Assembly (NCBI RefSeq): GCF_020215645.1
Contig: NZ_CP084058.1
Span: 10,106,001-10,170,000 of the forward strand
DNA from: Nonomuraea gerenzanensis
Lineage (GTDB): Bacteria; Actinomycetota; Actinomycetes; Streptosporangiales; Streptosporangiaceae
Direction of reading: 5' to 3'
DNA: 64,000 nt
Shown here piece by piece: positions 16,160 to 24,971 of the stretch. A program made the translations under genes and the position numbers. The notes beneath the pieces were generated by a model. It was not told where the DNA came from, searched no databases, and saw nothing but the letters and a program-made list of their open reading frames with translations. Each line of letters starts with the position of its first letter. Position 1 is the first letter of the stretch.

Positions 16160-16183
16160 CTATCCACATGTCGAAAAACAAAC
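16160..16183 (-). promoter_or_regulatory. Sigma-B-like promoter for the DUF6458-ChaB unit
   Basis: Minus-strand GTTT (16183-16180), 14 nt, GGATAG (16165-16160). It overlaps the start of the divergent 16168 gene. Confidence 0.4.
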
Positions 16184-16677
16184 CAGTCGTGATGATCGGG
16201 CTGATGGGCTCGGGCAAGTCGACCTCCGGCCGATTGATCGCCGAGGCGCTCGGGCTGCCGTTAAGCGACAGCGACCAGTACCTCCAGGAGAGGCACGGCG
16301 CCACCTCCGCGCCGATCGCCGCCCGCGAGGGCAAGGAGGCGCTGCACCGGTACGAGGCCGAGCACGTGCTGGAGGAGCTGGCGGGTGAGCCGAAGGTGAT
16401 CGCCGCGGCGGCCAGCACGCTGGAGAACGCCGAGGTGCGCGCGGCGCTACGCGAGGCGTTCGTGGTCTGGGTGGACGCCGACGACGCGGTGCTGGCCGAG
16501 CGCATGCGCACCAGCAAGCACCGCCCCGACTACGACCCGGGTGAGATGCGGGCGCGTCGCGAGCGGTACTTCCGTGAGGTCGCGGACCTGGTGTGCGATG
16601 TCGGCGTGCTCTCTCCCGAGCAGGTAAGGGACGAGGTGCTGGGCAAAATGAGTTTGCCCGCCGTTGATCGCGACTGA
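16168..16677 (+). CDS. Shikimate-kinase-like P-loop kinase of unknown substrate
   Basis: A 169-aa P-loop protein. Walker A is GLMGSGKST (residues 11-19); DSDQYLQ corresponds to the Asp that holds the acceptor sugar in shikimate kinase/gluconokinase, and GKEALHRYEAEHVLEEL to the FR-x-x-E helix. The glycine-rich GGG substrate-binding motif of shikimate kinase is replaced by VIAAAASTLENAEVR, and there is no clear shikimate-binding Arg after it, so shikimate is unlikely. Gluconate or another small acceptor is possible. ATG at 16168 lacks a good ribosome binding site. Followed 6 bp later by the GNAT gene. Confidence 0.75.
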   Translation: MSKNKPVVMIGLMGSGKSTSGRLIAEALGLPLSDSDQYLQERHGATSAPIAAREGKEALHRYEAEHVLEELAGEPKVIAAAASTLENAEVRAALREAFVVWVDADDAVLAERMRTSKHRPDYDPGEMRARRERYFREVADLVCDVGVLSPEQVRDEVLGKMSLPAVDRD

Positions 16678-16683
16678 TAGCCA

Positions 16684-17244
16684 ATGAGGATGTTCGCCGA
16701 GAAACCCACTTTGAAGGGCGAGCGCGTGACGCTGTGCCCGGTCGGTACCGAGCACGTCGAGGGCCTGCTCGAGCTGGTGTCTGACCCGGACGTGCGCCGC
16801 CTGACGGGCTCGCACGCCGGGTTCGAGAAGGAGCAGCTGCGCATGTGGTACGCCACGCGCGGCGACCAGCCCGACCGGCTCGACCTGGCGATCATGGCGG
16901 ACGGCGCGTACGTGGGCGAGGTCGTGCTCAACGAGCTCGACGCCCCCAACCTGGCGTGCAACCTGCGCATCGGGCTGATCGGCCCCCGCGTGTTCGGCAA
17001 GGGGTACGGCACGGAGGCCATCGAGCTGGTCCTCGCGCACGCCTTCACCACCACGCCGCTGCACCGGATCAGGCTGGGCGTCTACGCCTTCAACGAGCGG
17101 GCGCGGCACGTCTACAAGAAGCTCGGCTTCGTCGAGGAGGGCGTCGAGCGCGACGCCCTGCTGTGGGACGGGGAGTGGCACGACGCCGTGCTGATGGCCA
17201 TCCTGCGTCCGCAGTGGGAGGCCGGATCGCGAAGCCTGGCATAA
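16684..17244 (+). CDS. GNAT N-acetyltransferase (RimJ/RimL type)
   Basis: A 186-aa acyltransferase. The acetyl-CoA pyrophosphate loop is GPRVFGKGYGTEAIELVL (R/Q-x-x-G-x-G/A form) and the C-terminal NERARHVYKKLGFVEEG is the conserved motif that closes the fold; TLKGERVTLCPV is the usual RimJ-like start. Candidate substrates are protein N-termini or small amines. It lies 6 bp after the kinase-like gene on the same strand and is followed by a hairpin terminator, so these two probably form an operon. Confidence 0.85.
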   Translation: MRMFAEKPTLKGERVTLCPVGTEHVEGLLELVSDPDVRRLTGSHAGFEKEQLRMWYATRGDQPDRLDLAIMADGAYVGEVVLNELDAPNLACNLRIGLIGPRVFGKGYGTEAIELVLAHAFTTTPLHRIRLGVYAFNERARHVYKKLGFVEEGVERDALLWDGEWHDAVLMAILRPQWEAGSRSLA

Positions 17245-17259
17245 TGATCATGACGCATG

Positions 17260-17284
17260 GGTCCCCCGAGGCGCGCGGGGGACC
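17260..17284 (+). terminator. Hairpin terminator after the GNAT gene
   Basis: GGTCCCCCG (17260-17268) pairs with CGGGGGACC (17276-17284), loop AGGCGCG, starting 15 nt after the stop. Confidence 0.65.
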
Positions 17285-17350
17285 TATGACGTCCCTCCCG
17301 GTCAGGTGGCTCCGGACAACCAATGGGCGGTGTCGTGCATCTAAGCTCCA

Positions 17351-20300
17351 GTGACGATGCGCTTGGTGCCCGGTGACCCCGAGAGGCTTGGCGGCTGTTG
17401 GCTGGCCGCCAGGCTGGGCGCGGGTGGGCGCGGAGTCGTCTACGACGCCTACGACGACGAGGGGCGCAGGTTCGCGGTCACGGTGCCGCGAGGCGAGGTG
17501 GGGCGCCGGTACGAGCGGGTGACGTGCCGCCGGCTGGCGGAGGTGGTCGCCGTCGGGTCCGACGACGGCGTGCCGTACGTGGTCAGCGAGTACGTCGACG
17601 GCCCCGACCTGCGGCAGGCCGTCGCGCTGCACGGGCCGTACACAGGTGACGAGCTGGTCGCGCTGGCCGGGGCGCTGGCGGAGGCGCTGCGCGCGCTGCA
17701 CGAGGCCGGGCTGACCCATCGCGGGCTGAACCCGGAGAGCGTGCTGCTGGCCGGCGACGGGCCCAAGGTGATCGAGCTGGGGCTGCCGGTGGCCGGGCCG
17801 GTGGGCGCGTACACGTACCAGGCGCCCGAGGTGCTCACCGGTCAGGCGGCCGAGGCGCCGGCGGACGTGTTCGCGTGGGGCGCCGTGGTGCTGTTCGCGG
17901 CGAGCGGGGACGACCCGTTCTGCGGGGAGAGCCTCGGCGGGATCATGCACCGGCTGCTGACCGTCGACCCGGACCTGAGCTGCCTGCCCGACTCCCTGTG
18001 CGAGCTGGTCGGGCGGGCGCTGGCCAAGGACCCCGCCGCCCGTCCCACGGCGGCCGAGCTGGTGGTGGACAGCGAGGCGGAGGTGCGCCCGCCGGAGGCA
18101 TACGTCCGGCAGCGGTCGCTGGGCGAGCTGGCCGAGGAGGTGTACGCGGAGCTCACGCCCGCCCAGCAGCAGGAGGTGCCCGGGCTGCTGCTGCGCCTGC
18201 TCGACGGCGACACGCCGCACGACGAGGGCGACGTGCTGCGGCCGCTCATGGAGGCCGGGCTGCTGGTACGCCGCAGCGTCCGCGTGCCGGCCGTCGAGAC
18301 GTCCGTCGGCAAGCTGGTGGCCGTCAGCGACGACCGGGTGGCGCCGGCCAGCGCCGCGCTCTACCGGGCCTGGCCGCGGCTGCGCGGCTGGGTGGCCGAC
18401 GAGCGCGAGGGCATGGTGGTGCACCGCCACATCAGGCAGGCCGCCAGACAGTGGTCGCAGCACCGGCGCGGGCGCGGTCACCTGCTGCGCGGCCATGAGC
18501 TCGACACGGCGCTCGGCTGGGCCGCCACCAAGCGCCGCCATGTACGGCTGAACCAGCTCGAACGCGACTTCATCCACGACAGCGTGGCCCTGTCCAAGCA
18601 GCGCAGGAAGCTGCTCATGCCTTCGCTGGCGTCGGTGGCGGCCGTGCTGGCGGTGGCGGTCACGATGACGGTCGTGTCCGTTCACGGGCAGAACGACCTG
18701 CGCGAGCGCCTCATCCAGGCCGACGCCCGCGCGGTGGCCGCCAGGGCGGAGACCCTGCGCACTTCCGACCCGCGCACGGCGATGCGCCTGAGCGTGGCCG
18801 CGTGGCGGCTGGCGCCGGTGTTCGAGGCGCGGGCGGCGCTGCAGGCCTCGCTGGTGCAGCCGGAGCTGGGCGTGTTCACCGACCCGGACGCCGAGGTCCG
18901 GGCCCGCTACCTGCTGCGCGGCGACACCCTGGTCCGATGGGACACCGGGTCTCTCACCGTCTGGGACGTGCCGTCGAGGCGGCGGGTGGCGTCGTACGCG
19001 CTGCCTGCCGACACCGCGGCCCTCAGCGACGACGGCCGGTACGCGGAGTCGCTCGACGGCGGCCCTCTCGACGTGACCACCGGCCGCGCGCCCGCCGGCA
19101 CCGTCTACGCGATCAGCCGGGGGAACCGGACGCGGGTCTACCGGGGGACGCGCGTGCTGCTCGACGTGACCGACGCGAAGGTGGCCGTCTCCCCTGACGG
19201 CACCCGGGCGGCCGTCTCGCGGCTGACCGGGCGGGTCGAGCTGTGGAACCTGGTCCCGCGCCGCGCCTCCCGCACCGGGGCCGTCGAGGTGGACCCCCTC
19301 ACGGGCGCGGACGCCGCCGCTCCCGCCCTCGCCTTCAGCCCCGACGGGCGGACGCTGGCGGTGGCGGGGCGGGATGGGGTCACGTTGGTGGGGTCGAAGG
19401 AGGTGGGGTCGCGTGCGGGGGCGGTCGAGATGTTCGGGGCCGCTGTGGAGCCTGGGCCCGACACGCCTGCCGATCTGGGGCGGGTCACGCAGGCCGGGCC
19501 GAATGTCGGTGCGGTGCCGAGCCCGGGGGTGCTCGCGCTCCCGGTCCCGTCTCCCTCGCCGACCCAGCCTTCGCCGGGTTCCGCCGCCTCCCAGGCTCCG
19601 GTGACAGGCGGATCCCCGCCTTCCGCGGGCACCACGCAGGCTCCGGCAGCGGACGCCTCTCGCAGTCCGGCAGCGGTCACGTCGCAAGCACCGGTGGCGA
19701 GCGCCTCCCGCGTTCCGACAGCGGGCGCGTCACAGAGCACCGCGCCGCAGCCGCACGGGACCGGTCAGGCGGCCCGGCCGGGTGGCGACGCGGAGACGGC
19801 ATCCCCCACCGGGCGCCGGCCCAGCACCGAGCAGGCCGACGGCCAAGGCGATGGGCAAGGCGACCGGCGAGGCGATGGGCAAGGCGACAGCCGTGGAGAC
19901 AGCCGTGGCGACGGGCAAGGTGACGGCCGAGGTGGCAAGGAGCCCGGCGAGGACGGGGCGTGGGGCGTCGAGGTCGTGGACGGGCTGGAGACGCCCCCGG
20001 GCGCGTCGGCGGGCCCGCTGGTCTTCAGCCCCGACGGCAACCTCCTGGCCCTCCCCGGCGACGGCGAGGTCCGCGTCTGGAACGTCGCCGAACGCCGCCT
20101 GGCCGGCTCCTACCCGCTCAAGGACCCCGGCCACGACCTGACCTTCTCCTCGGACGGCCGCCAGCTCCGCTACCTCAGCGGCATCGGCTCGGTCGTCTCC
20201 CTCGACGTGTCCGGCCTGCCCGCGCCGTCCGACGACGGCCACATCGCCGCGTTCTCGGGCAACGGCCGGGTCGCGGCCAAGGAGGTCGGGAACGCCATCG

Positions 20301-21118
20301 AGCTGACCGACACCGAGCAGCGCAGGAAGCTGGGCCGCATCGCGGCGGCCGGTGACCTGGCGTTCGACGCGGGCGGGCGGCTGCTGGCGGTGGCGGGCGA
20401 CCCGGTGACCGTGTGGGAGGTGTCGGGCGGCAGGCAGGTGGCCACCATCGAGGCGGGCGGCGACGTACCGGCCGTGGCGCTCTCCCCCGACGGCGGCACC
20501 CTGGCCACCGCGCGCGGCAGGACGCTGGAGACCTGGGACGTGCGCACCGCGCGGCGCATCAAGGCCTACGAAGGCGCGGGCGACCTGGCGCTGGCCTTCA
20601 GCCCCGACGGCACCACGCTGGCCGCCGGCCCGAACCTGCTCGACCTGCCCACCGGCCGCATCACCCCGCTCGACCTCACCGACGCGGCCGCCCCGACCGC
20701 GCTGGCCTTCTCCTCCGACGGCCGCCGGCTGGCGATCGCCCTGGAGGGCGGCAGGGTGCTGCTGTGGGACGTACGCGAGCGCCGCTCCGTCGGCACCATC
20801 GAGACCGGCTCGGCCCCGGTGGACGAGCTGCGCTTCTCCCCCGGTGGCGACCTGCTGGCCGTGGACGCCGGCCGTACCTCGTTGTGGGACACCACCGCGC
20901 TGCGCGAGGTCGGCCAGGTCGGGCCGTGGGCCGCGGGGCTGGCCTTCAGTCAGGACGGCAAGCGGCTGCGCGGGGTGGCGCTCGACGGAACCGTACGGGA
21001 GGTCGCGGTCGATCCCGGGCTGACGGCGCGCGAGGTGTGCGCCAGGGCGGGCGGCGCGCTGACCAGGGCGGAGTGGGCCCGCCTGATCCCGGAGAGCGAC
21101 TATCAGGACAGCTGCTGA
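17351..21118 (+). CDS. Membrane pseudokinase fused to an nSTAND-type helical module and WD40 propeller
   Basis: A 1255-aa protein. Residues about 10-240 have the Ser/Thr kinase fold, but the three catalytic positions are lost: the VAIK lysine is Thr44 (FAVTV), the HRD loop reads HRGLNPES (Gly125 for Asp) and the DFG position reads ELG (Glu142). Residues about 255-410 (LYRAWPRLRGWVADEREG, LNQLERDFIHDS) match the helical part that follows nSTAND modules in actinobacterial WD40 proteins. One TM segment lies near 422-446, then a WD40-like propeller (about 490-720 and 870-1240), interrupted by a roughly 140-residue Pro/Ser/Ala then Gly/Asp/Gln/Arg low-complexity insert. It probably acts as a sensor or scaffold. 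GTG 17351 or ATG 17357 starts it; no strong ribosome site. It is convergent with an active-looking kinase. Confidence 0.82.
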   Translation: MTMRLVPGDPERLGGCWLAARLGAGGRGVVYDAYDDEGRRFAVTVPRGEVGRRYERVTCRRLAEVVAVGSDDGVPYVVSEYVDGPDLRQAVALHGPYTGDELVALAGALAEALRALHEAGLTHRGLNPESVLLAGDGPKVIELGLPVAGPVGAYTYQAPEVLTGQAAEAPADVFAWGAVVLFAASGDDPFCGESLGGIMHRLLTVDPDLSCLPDSLCELVGRALAKDPAARPTAAELVVDSEAEVRPPEAYVRQRSLGELAEEVYAELTPAQQQEVPGLLLRLLDGDTPHDEGDVLRPLMEAGLLVRRSVRVPAVETSVGKLVAVSDDRVAPASAALYRAWPRLRGWVADEREGMVVHRHIRQAARQWSQHRRGRGHLLRGHELDTALGWAATKRRHVRLNQLERDFIHDSVALSKQRRKLLMPSLASVAAVLAVAVTMTVVSVHGQNDLRERLIQADARAVAARAETLRTSDPRTAMRLSVAAWRLAPVFEARAALQASLVQPELGVFTDPDAEVRARYLLRGDTLVRWDTGSLTVWDVPSRRRVASYALPADTAALSDDGRYAESLDGGPLDVTTGRAPAGTVYAISRGNRTRVYRGTRVLLDVTDAKVAVSPDGTRAAVSRLTGRVELWNLVPRRASRTGAVEVDPLTGADAAAPALAFSPDGRTLAVAGRDGVTLVGSKEVGSRAGAVEMFGAAVEPGPDTPADLGRVTQAGPNVGAVPSPGVLALPVPSPSPTQPSPGSAASQAPVTGGSPPSAGTTQAPAADASRSPAAVTSQAPVASASRVPTAGASQSTAPQPHGTGQAARPGGDAETASPTGRRPSTEQADGQGDGQGDRRGDGQGDSRGDSRGDGQGDGRGGKEPGEDGAWGVEVVDGLETPPGASAGPLVFSPDGNLLALPGDGEVRVWNVAERRLAGSYPLKDPGHDLTFSSDGRQLRYLSGIGSVVSLDVSGLPAPSDDGHIAAFSGNGRVAAKEVGNAIELTDTEQRRKLGRIAAAGDLAFDAGGRLLAVAGDPVTVWEVSGGRQVATIEAGGDVPAVALSPDGGTLATARGRTLETWDVRTARRIKAYEGAGDLALAFSPDGTTLAAGPNLLDLPTGRITPLDLTDAAAPTALAFSSDGRRLAIALEGGRVLLWDVRERRSVGTIETGSAPVDELRFSPGGDLLAVDAGRTSLWDTTALREVGQVGPWAAGLAFSQDGKRLRGVALDGTVREVAVDPGLTAREVCARAGGALTRAEWARLIPESDYQDSC

Positions 21119-21151
21119 CGGTACGGCGCCGGCGAGCCGCCTCCCGTCCGG

Positions 21152-23128
21152 TCAGCTGACGACCTTGAGCACCTTGCCCTGGGGGCTGGCCACCAGGTAG
21201 CCGCCGCGGCTGTACTCGTCGGAGGCGTAGACCAGCAGCACCTGCCGGGTCGAGGTGAAAGAGTAGTCGGGCTCCACGATCATGTGGTGGGACATCGGCG
21301 GCTTGGCGCCGAGGTCGCTCTTCGCCTTCTTGAGCAGGCTCGGCAGGGCACTCCAGTCGAACTTGGCCAGGTCCACCAGCGGCGTGTCGAACGTGCTGCC
21401 CCGCCTGGGGCCGGTCACGTCGCCGTCGCGGTAGTCGTAGCTGTCGTAGACCTGCGGGTCGTCCTTGCGGGGGATGTCCACGGAGGCGTGGGTCGGGTGG
21501 ATCGTCATCCTGACGATCCTGGTACCGCCGATGACCGGCTTCAGCTTGGCGATCATGCCGCGCATGCCCGCGGGGGTCAGCAGGTTCTTCTCCGCGGGCT
21601 CCTCGGTGGGCTCCTCGGTGGGCTCCGCCGAAGGGTCCTCGGCGACGTCCGCGGTGGTGGTGGGATCGTTCCTGAGGGTCAGGCGGGTGGCCTGGGGGTC
21701 GCCGTCGCCGGTGCCGCCGCCGGGGGTGAGCATGGGGGCGAACTGCCACACCAGCACGGCCACCACCGCGATCACCGCCACCGACACGGACACCGCCATC
21801 GCCGCTCCCCGCCTGTTGCGCCGGCTGCGGCGGGTGTGCGCGGTGTCGGCGCCCGGGACCGGCCCCGAGCCCCATGGGGGCGGCTGCTGCGCCGACTTCG
21901 GGTAACCGGGCGGCATGGTGTGCCCGGAGCCTGGCCCGAACGGCCCGGATCCGCCAGGCCCAGCGCCCGGCTGCCCTGGCGCGGCACCCATGTGCCCAGG
22001 TGCGGCTGACCCGGCGCTCATGTGGCCGGGCGCGGCGGGCCCAGCGCCCGACTGCCCAGGCCCGGCACCCAGTTGCCCAGGCGCCTGGGCCCCCGCGCTC
22101 ATCTGGCCGGGCGCGGGCGCCATGGGCTGCGGGATCGGCGCGCCGGCGGCGTACTGGCCGGGCTGCGGCATCGCGGGCCCGGATGGTGCCGCGCTGAACG
22201 GCTGCGGTGGCAGGCCGGACGGTGGCAGGCCGGACGGTGGCAGGCCGGACGGTGGCAGGCCGGACGGCTGGGGTGCCGGGCCGGGTGGTGGCGGTGGGGT
22301 GGTGCCGGTTTCGGCCGCGGCCAGCATCCGGTCCAGGGTTTCGGGATCGGGCCGCCCCGCCGGGTCGCGTACGAGCAGGGCGCTCAGCACGGGACCGAGC
22401 GCCCCGGCCCGCTCAGCAGGCGGCACCTCCTGGTTCAGCACGGCGGCCAGCGTCGCCAGGGTCGTGCTGCGGCGCAGCGGATGCCGCCCCTCCACCGCGA
22501 CGTACAACATCATGCCCAGCGACCAGAAGTCGGAGGCCGGATCGCCCTCGACGCCGTTGATCCGCTCGGGCGCCATGTACTCGGGCGAGCCGATGAACGA
22601 CCCGGTGGCCGTGAGGCTGGTGGACTCGCGCATCGCCGCGATGCCGAAGTCGGTCAGCACCGACCGGCCGTCCTCGCGCAGCAGGACGTTGGCGGGCTTG
22701 ACGTCGCGGTGCTGGATGCCGACGGCGTGGGCGGCCCGCAGCCCCGACAGGACCTCGCGGCCGAGCCGCGCGGCCTCCCTGACCGGTAGCGGGCCGTGCT
22801 GGAGGTGGTCCTGGAGGGAGCCGCCGGTGACCAGCTCCATGACGATCCAGGGGTAGCCCTGCTCGCCCGGGTCCACGATGTGGTGGATGGTGGCCACGTG
22901 GGGATGGTTCAGCCGGGCGAGGGCGCGGGCCTCGCGCAGCACCCTGGAGCGCAGCTCGCGGGCGAGGGTGGGGTCGTGCTCCTCCATGGAGGGGTCGGGC
23001 GGGCGCACCTCCTTGAGCGCGACCTCGCGGTGCAGGGCCACGTCCCAGGCCCGCCAGACCAGGCCCATGCCCCCGCCACCGAGCCGCTCCACGAGCTCGA
23101 AGCGGCCGTCGATCACCCTCTTGTGCAT
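21152..23128 (-). CDS. Membrane Ser/Thr protein kinase (PknB-like architecture)
   Basis: A 658-aa receptor kinase. The kinase domain (about 8-270) is complete: LGGGGMGLVWRA glycine loop, VALKEV lysine, QHRDVKPANVLL catalytic loop, LTDFGIA and SPEYMAPE activation segment. A Pro/Gly/Ala-rich linker (about 275-440) with PPSGL repeats leads to one TM helix (about 445-465) and an external domain of about 190 residues with no PASTA repeats and no family I recognise. It senses something outside the cell and phosphorylates Ser/Thr inside. ATG at 23128 puts the glycine loop at its normal distance; a longer frame to 23404 would run through unrelated basic sequence. Confidence 0.88.
   Translation of the reverse strand: MHKRVIDGRFELVERLGGGGMGLVWRAWDVALHREVALKEVRPPDPSMEEHDPTLARELRSRVLREARALARLNHPHVATIHHIVDPGEQGYPWIVMELVTGGSLQDHLQHGPLPVREAARLGREVLSGLRAAHAVGIQHRDVKPANVLLREDGRSVLTDFGIAAMRESTSLTATGSFIGSPEYMAPERINGVEGDPASDFWSLGMMLYVAVEGRHPLRRSTTLATLAAVLNQEVPPAERAGALGPVLSALLVRDPAGRPDPETLDRMLAAAETGTTPPPPPGPAPQPSGLPPSGLPPSGLPPSGLPPQPFSAAPSGPAMPQPGQYAAGAPIPQPMAPAPGQMSAGAQAPGQLGAGPGQSGAGPAAPGHMSAGSAAPGHMGAAPGQPGAGPGGSGPFGPGSGHTMPPGYPKSAQQPPPWGSGPVPGADTAHTRRSRRNRRGAAMAVSVSVAVIAVVAVLVWQFAPMLTPGGGTGDGDPQATRLTLRNDPTTTADVAEDPSAEPTEEPTEEPAEKNLLTPAGMRGMIAKLKPVIGGTRIVRMTIHPTHASVDIPRKDDPQVYDSYDYRDGDVTGPRRGSTFDTPLVDLAKFDWSALPSLLKKAKSDLGAKPPMSHHMIVEPDYSFTSTRQVLLVYASDEYSRGGYLVASPQGKVLKVVS
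22206..22265. repeat. Four 15-bp repeats in the kinase linker
   Basis: GGTGGCAGGCCGGAC repeated four times without change; in the minus-strand frame it codes the pentapeptide repeat PPSGL. Expansion alters only linker length. Confidence 0.85.
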
Positions 23129-23267
23129 GCAGAGCAGCGTAGGGCCGCCCCACCCGGCCCCGCCACCGGCGCAGCGCCACCAGCACCGACGACGCCTTCC
23201 GTCGACCGCGCGCCTCCGACCGACCCCGCGCCCTCCAGCCGAACGGGCCTCTCCGGGCTCGGCGTGC

Positions 23268-24884
23268 CTACGCGCCCGGCTTGTCCTCCAGGCGCGGGAA
23301 CAGAATCGCCCCCTTGGTGATCGTCGCACCGGCCGGCAGCCTGCCCCACTCGCCCGCGTCCTGAAGGCGCTGGTCCGCGAGGGCCCCCAGAGAGGGCTGC
23401 GCACCGAGCGACTCCCAGAGCCGCTGCGAGCTGGCGGGCATGATCGGGTTCAGCAGCACCGCGACCGCCCGCAGGGACTCGGCGGCGGTGTAGAGGATCG
23501 TCGCCAGCCGGGCGCGCCCCTGCGGCGAGTCGTCCTTGGCCACCTTCCACGGCTCCTGCTCGGAGATGTAGCCGTTGACCTGCTTGATGAAGTCGAAGAT
23601 CGCCTGGATGCCGGTCTGGAACTCCACGTCGTCGCCGATCTTCCTGTCGGCTTCCGCGACGGTCCTGGCCAGGCTGTCGCGGATCGCCCGCTCGGCGTCA
23701 CCGTCGGCGCTCGACTCGGGCAGGACGCCGTCGAAGTACCTGCCGACCATGGCGGCCACGCGGGAGGCCAGGTTGCCGTAGTCGTTGGCCAGCTCGGAGG
23801 TGTAGCGGGCGGCGAGGTCCTCCCAGGAGAAGGAGCCGTCCTGACCGTAGGCGATCGCGCGCAGCAGGTACCAGCGGAAGGCGTCCACGCCGAAGTGGGA
23901 GGTGATGTCGCGGGGGCTGATGCCGGTGAGGTTCGACTTCGACATCTTCTCGCCGCCGACGAGCAGCCAGCCGTTGGCCACGACGCGGCCGGGCAGCCGC
24001 AGCCCGTTGGCCATGAGCAGCGCCGGCCAGATGACCGCGTGGAAACGGAGGATGTCCTTGCCGATCAGGTGCACGTCGGCGGGGAAGCGCGTCTCGAACT
24101 TCTCCTGGTCCTGGTTGTAGCCGGCCGCCGTCGCGTAGTTCAGCAGCGCGTCCACCCAGACGTAGATGACGTGCTTGTCGTCCCACGGGATGGGCACGCC
24201 CCAGTCGAAGGTGGAGCGGGAGATGGACAGGTCCTGGAGGCCCTGGCGGACGAAGTTGACCACCTCGTTGCGGGCGGACTCGGGCTGGATGAAGCCGGGA
24301 TTGGCCGCATAATGCGCGAGCAGCTTGTCGCCGTACTCGCTCAGCCGGAAAAAGTAGTTCTCCTCCTTGAGGATTTCCACCGGCCGCTTGTGGATCGGGC
24401 AAAGCTGCTTACCGGCGTACTCTCCCGTGCCCGCGATCAATTCGCCGGGAAGTTTGTACTCCTCGCAGCCGACGCAGTACGGGCCTTCGTATCCGCCCTT
24501 GTAGATTTCCCCCTTGTCGTACAGGTCCTGGACGAACTCGCGCACCCGGTCGGTGTGCCGCTTCTCCGTGGTGCGGATGAAATCGTCGTGGGCGATCTCC
24601 AGGTGCCGCCAGAGGGGTTTCCACGCCTCCTCCACGAGCTTGTCGCACCAGTCCTGCGGGGCGACGCCCTTGGCCTCGGCGGTGCGCAGCACCTTCTGGC
24701 CGTGCTCATCGGTGCCCGTGAGGAACCACACCTGCTCGCCGCGCTGCCGGTGCCAGCGGGTGAGGACGTCGCCCGCGACGGTCGTGTAGGCATGACCCAA
24801 GTGCGGAGCGTCGTTCACGTAGTAAATGGGAGTGGAGACGTAGAACGCCTTTCCACGCTGATTGCCGGATCCGGTGGACACCAT
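23268..24884 (-). CDS. metG: Methionyl-tRNA synthetase
   Basis: A 538-aa class I aminoacyl-tRNA synthetase that charges tRNA-Met. The HIGH motif is HLGHAYT (APHLGHAY), the KMSKS loop is GGEKMSKSNLTG and the Rossmann fold and anticodon-binding helical bundle (QEPWKVAKDD, LLNPIMPASSQRLW) are complete. The connective peptide holds one knuckle CVGC with CPIH further on, so one zinc site at most. There is no C-terminal tRNA-binding (EMAP-like) extension, as is usual for the roughly 520-600-aa actinobacterial form. GTG or ATG around 24884 begins MVSTGSGNQRGKAFYVSTP; nothing better is upstream. Confidence 0.95.
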   Translation of the reverse strand: MVSTGSGNQRGKAFYVSTPIYYVNDAPHLGHAYTTVAGDVLTRWHRQRGEQVWFLTGTDEHGQKVLRTAEAKGVAPQDWCDKLVEEAWKPLWRHLEIAHDDFIRTTEKRHTDRVREFVQDLYDKGEIYKGGYEGPYCVGCEEYKLPGELIAGTGEYAGKQLCPIHKRPVEILKEENYFFRLSEYGDKLLAHYAANPGFIQPESARNEVVNFVRQGLQDLSISRSTFDWGVPIPWDDKHVIYVWVDALLNYATAAGYNQDQEKFETRFPADVHLIGKDILRFHAVIWPALLMANGLRLPGRVVANGWLLVGGEKMSKSNLTGISPRDITSHFGVDAFRWYLLRAIAYGQDGSFSWEDLAARYTSELANDYGNLASRVAAMVGRYFDGVLPESSADGDAERAIRDSLARTVAEADRKIGDDVEFQTGIQAIFDFIKQVNGYISEQEPWKVAKDDSPQGRARLATILYTAAESLRAVAVLLNPIMPASSQRLWESLGAQPSLGALADQRLQDAGEWGRLPAGATITKGAILFPRLEDKPGA

Positions 24885-24971
24885 GGGCGAGATCCTACTG
24901 GCCGCGTCACAGTCGTTTCACTTGAATGGGCAAGCCGGCGGTTTCCAGCGCGGGCCGGCGAATAATTCCGT

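Noticed and set aside
15035..16192. Plus-strand frame rich in VVPDF repeats opposite the ChaB-like gene
   Set aside because: The repeats are the antisense reading of the TTKSG-coding DNA; the minus strand has recognisable domains and ribosome binding sites.
17090..19687. Long minus-strand frame (about 865 codons) opposite the pseudokinase gene
   Set aside because: Shadow frame: low-complexity Arg/His/Pro/Gly content and no ribosome binding site or domain.
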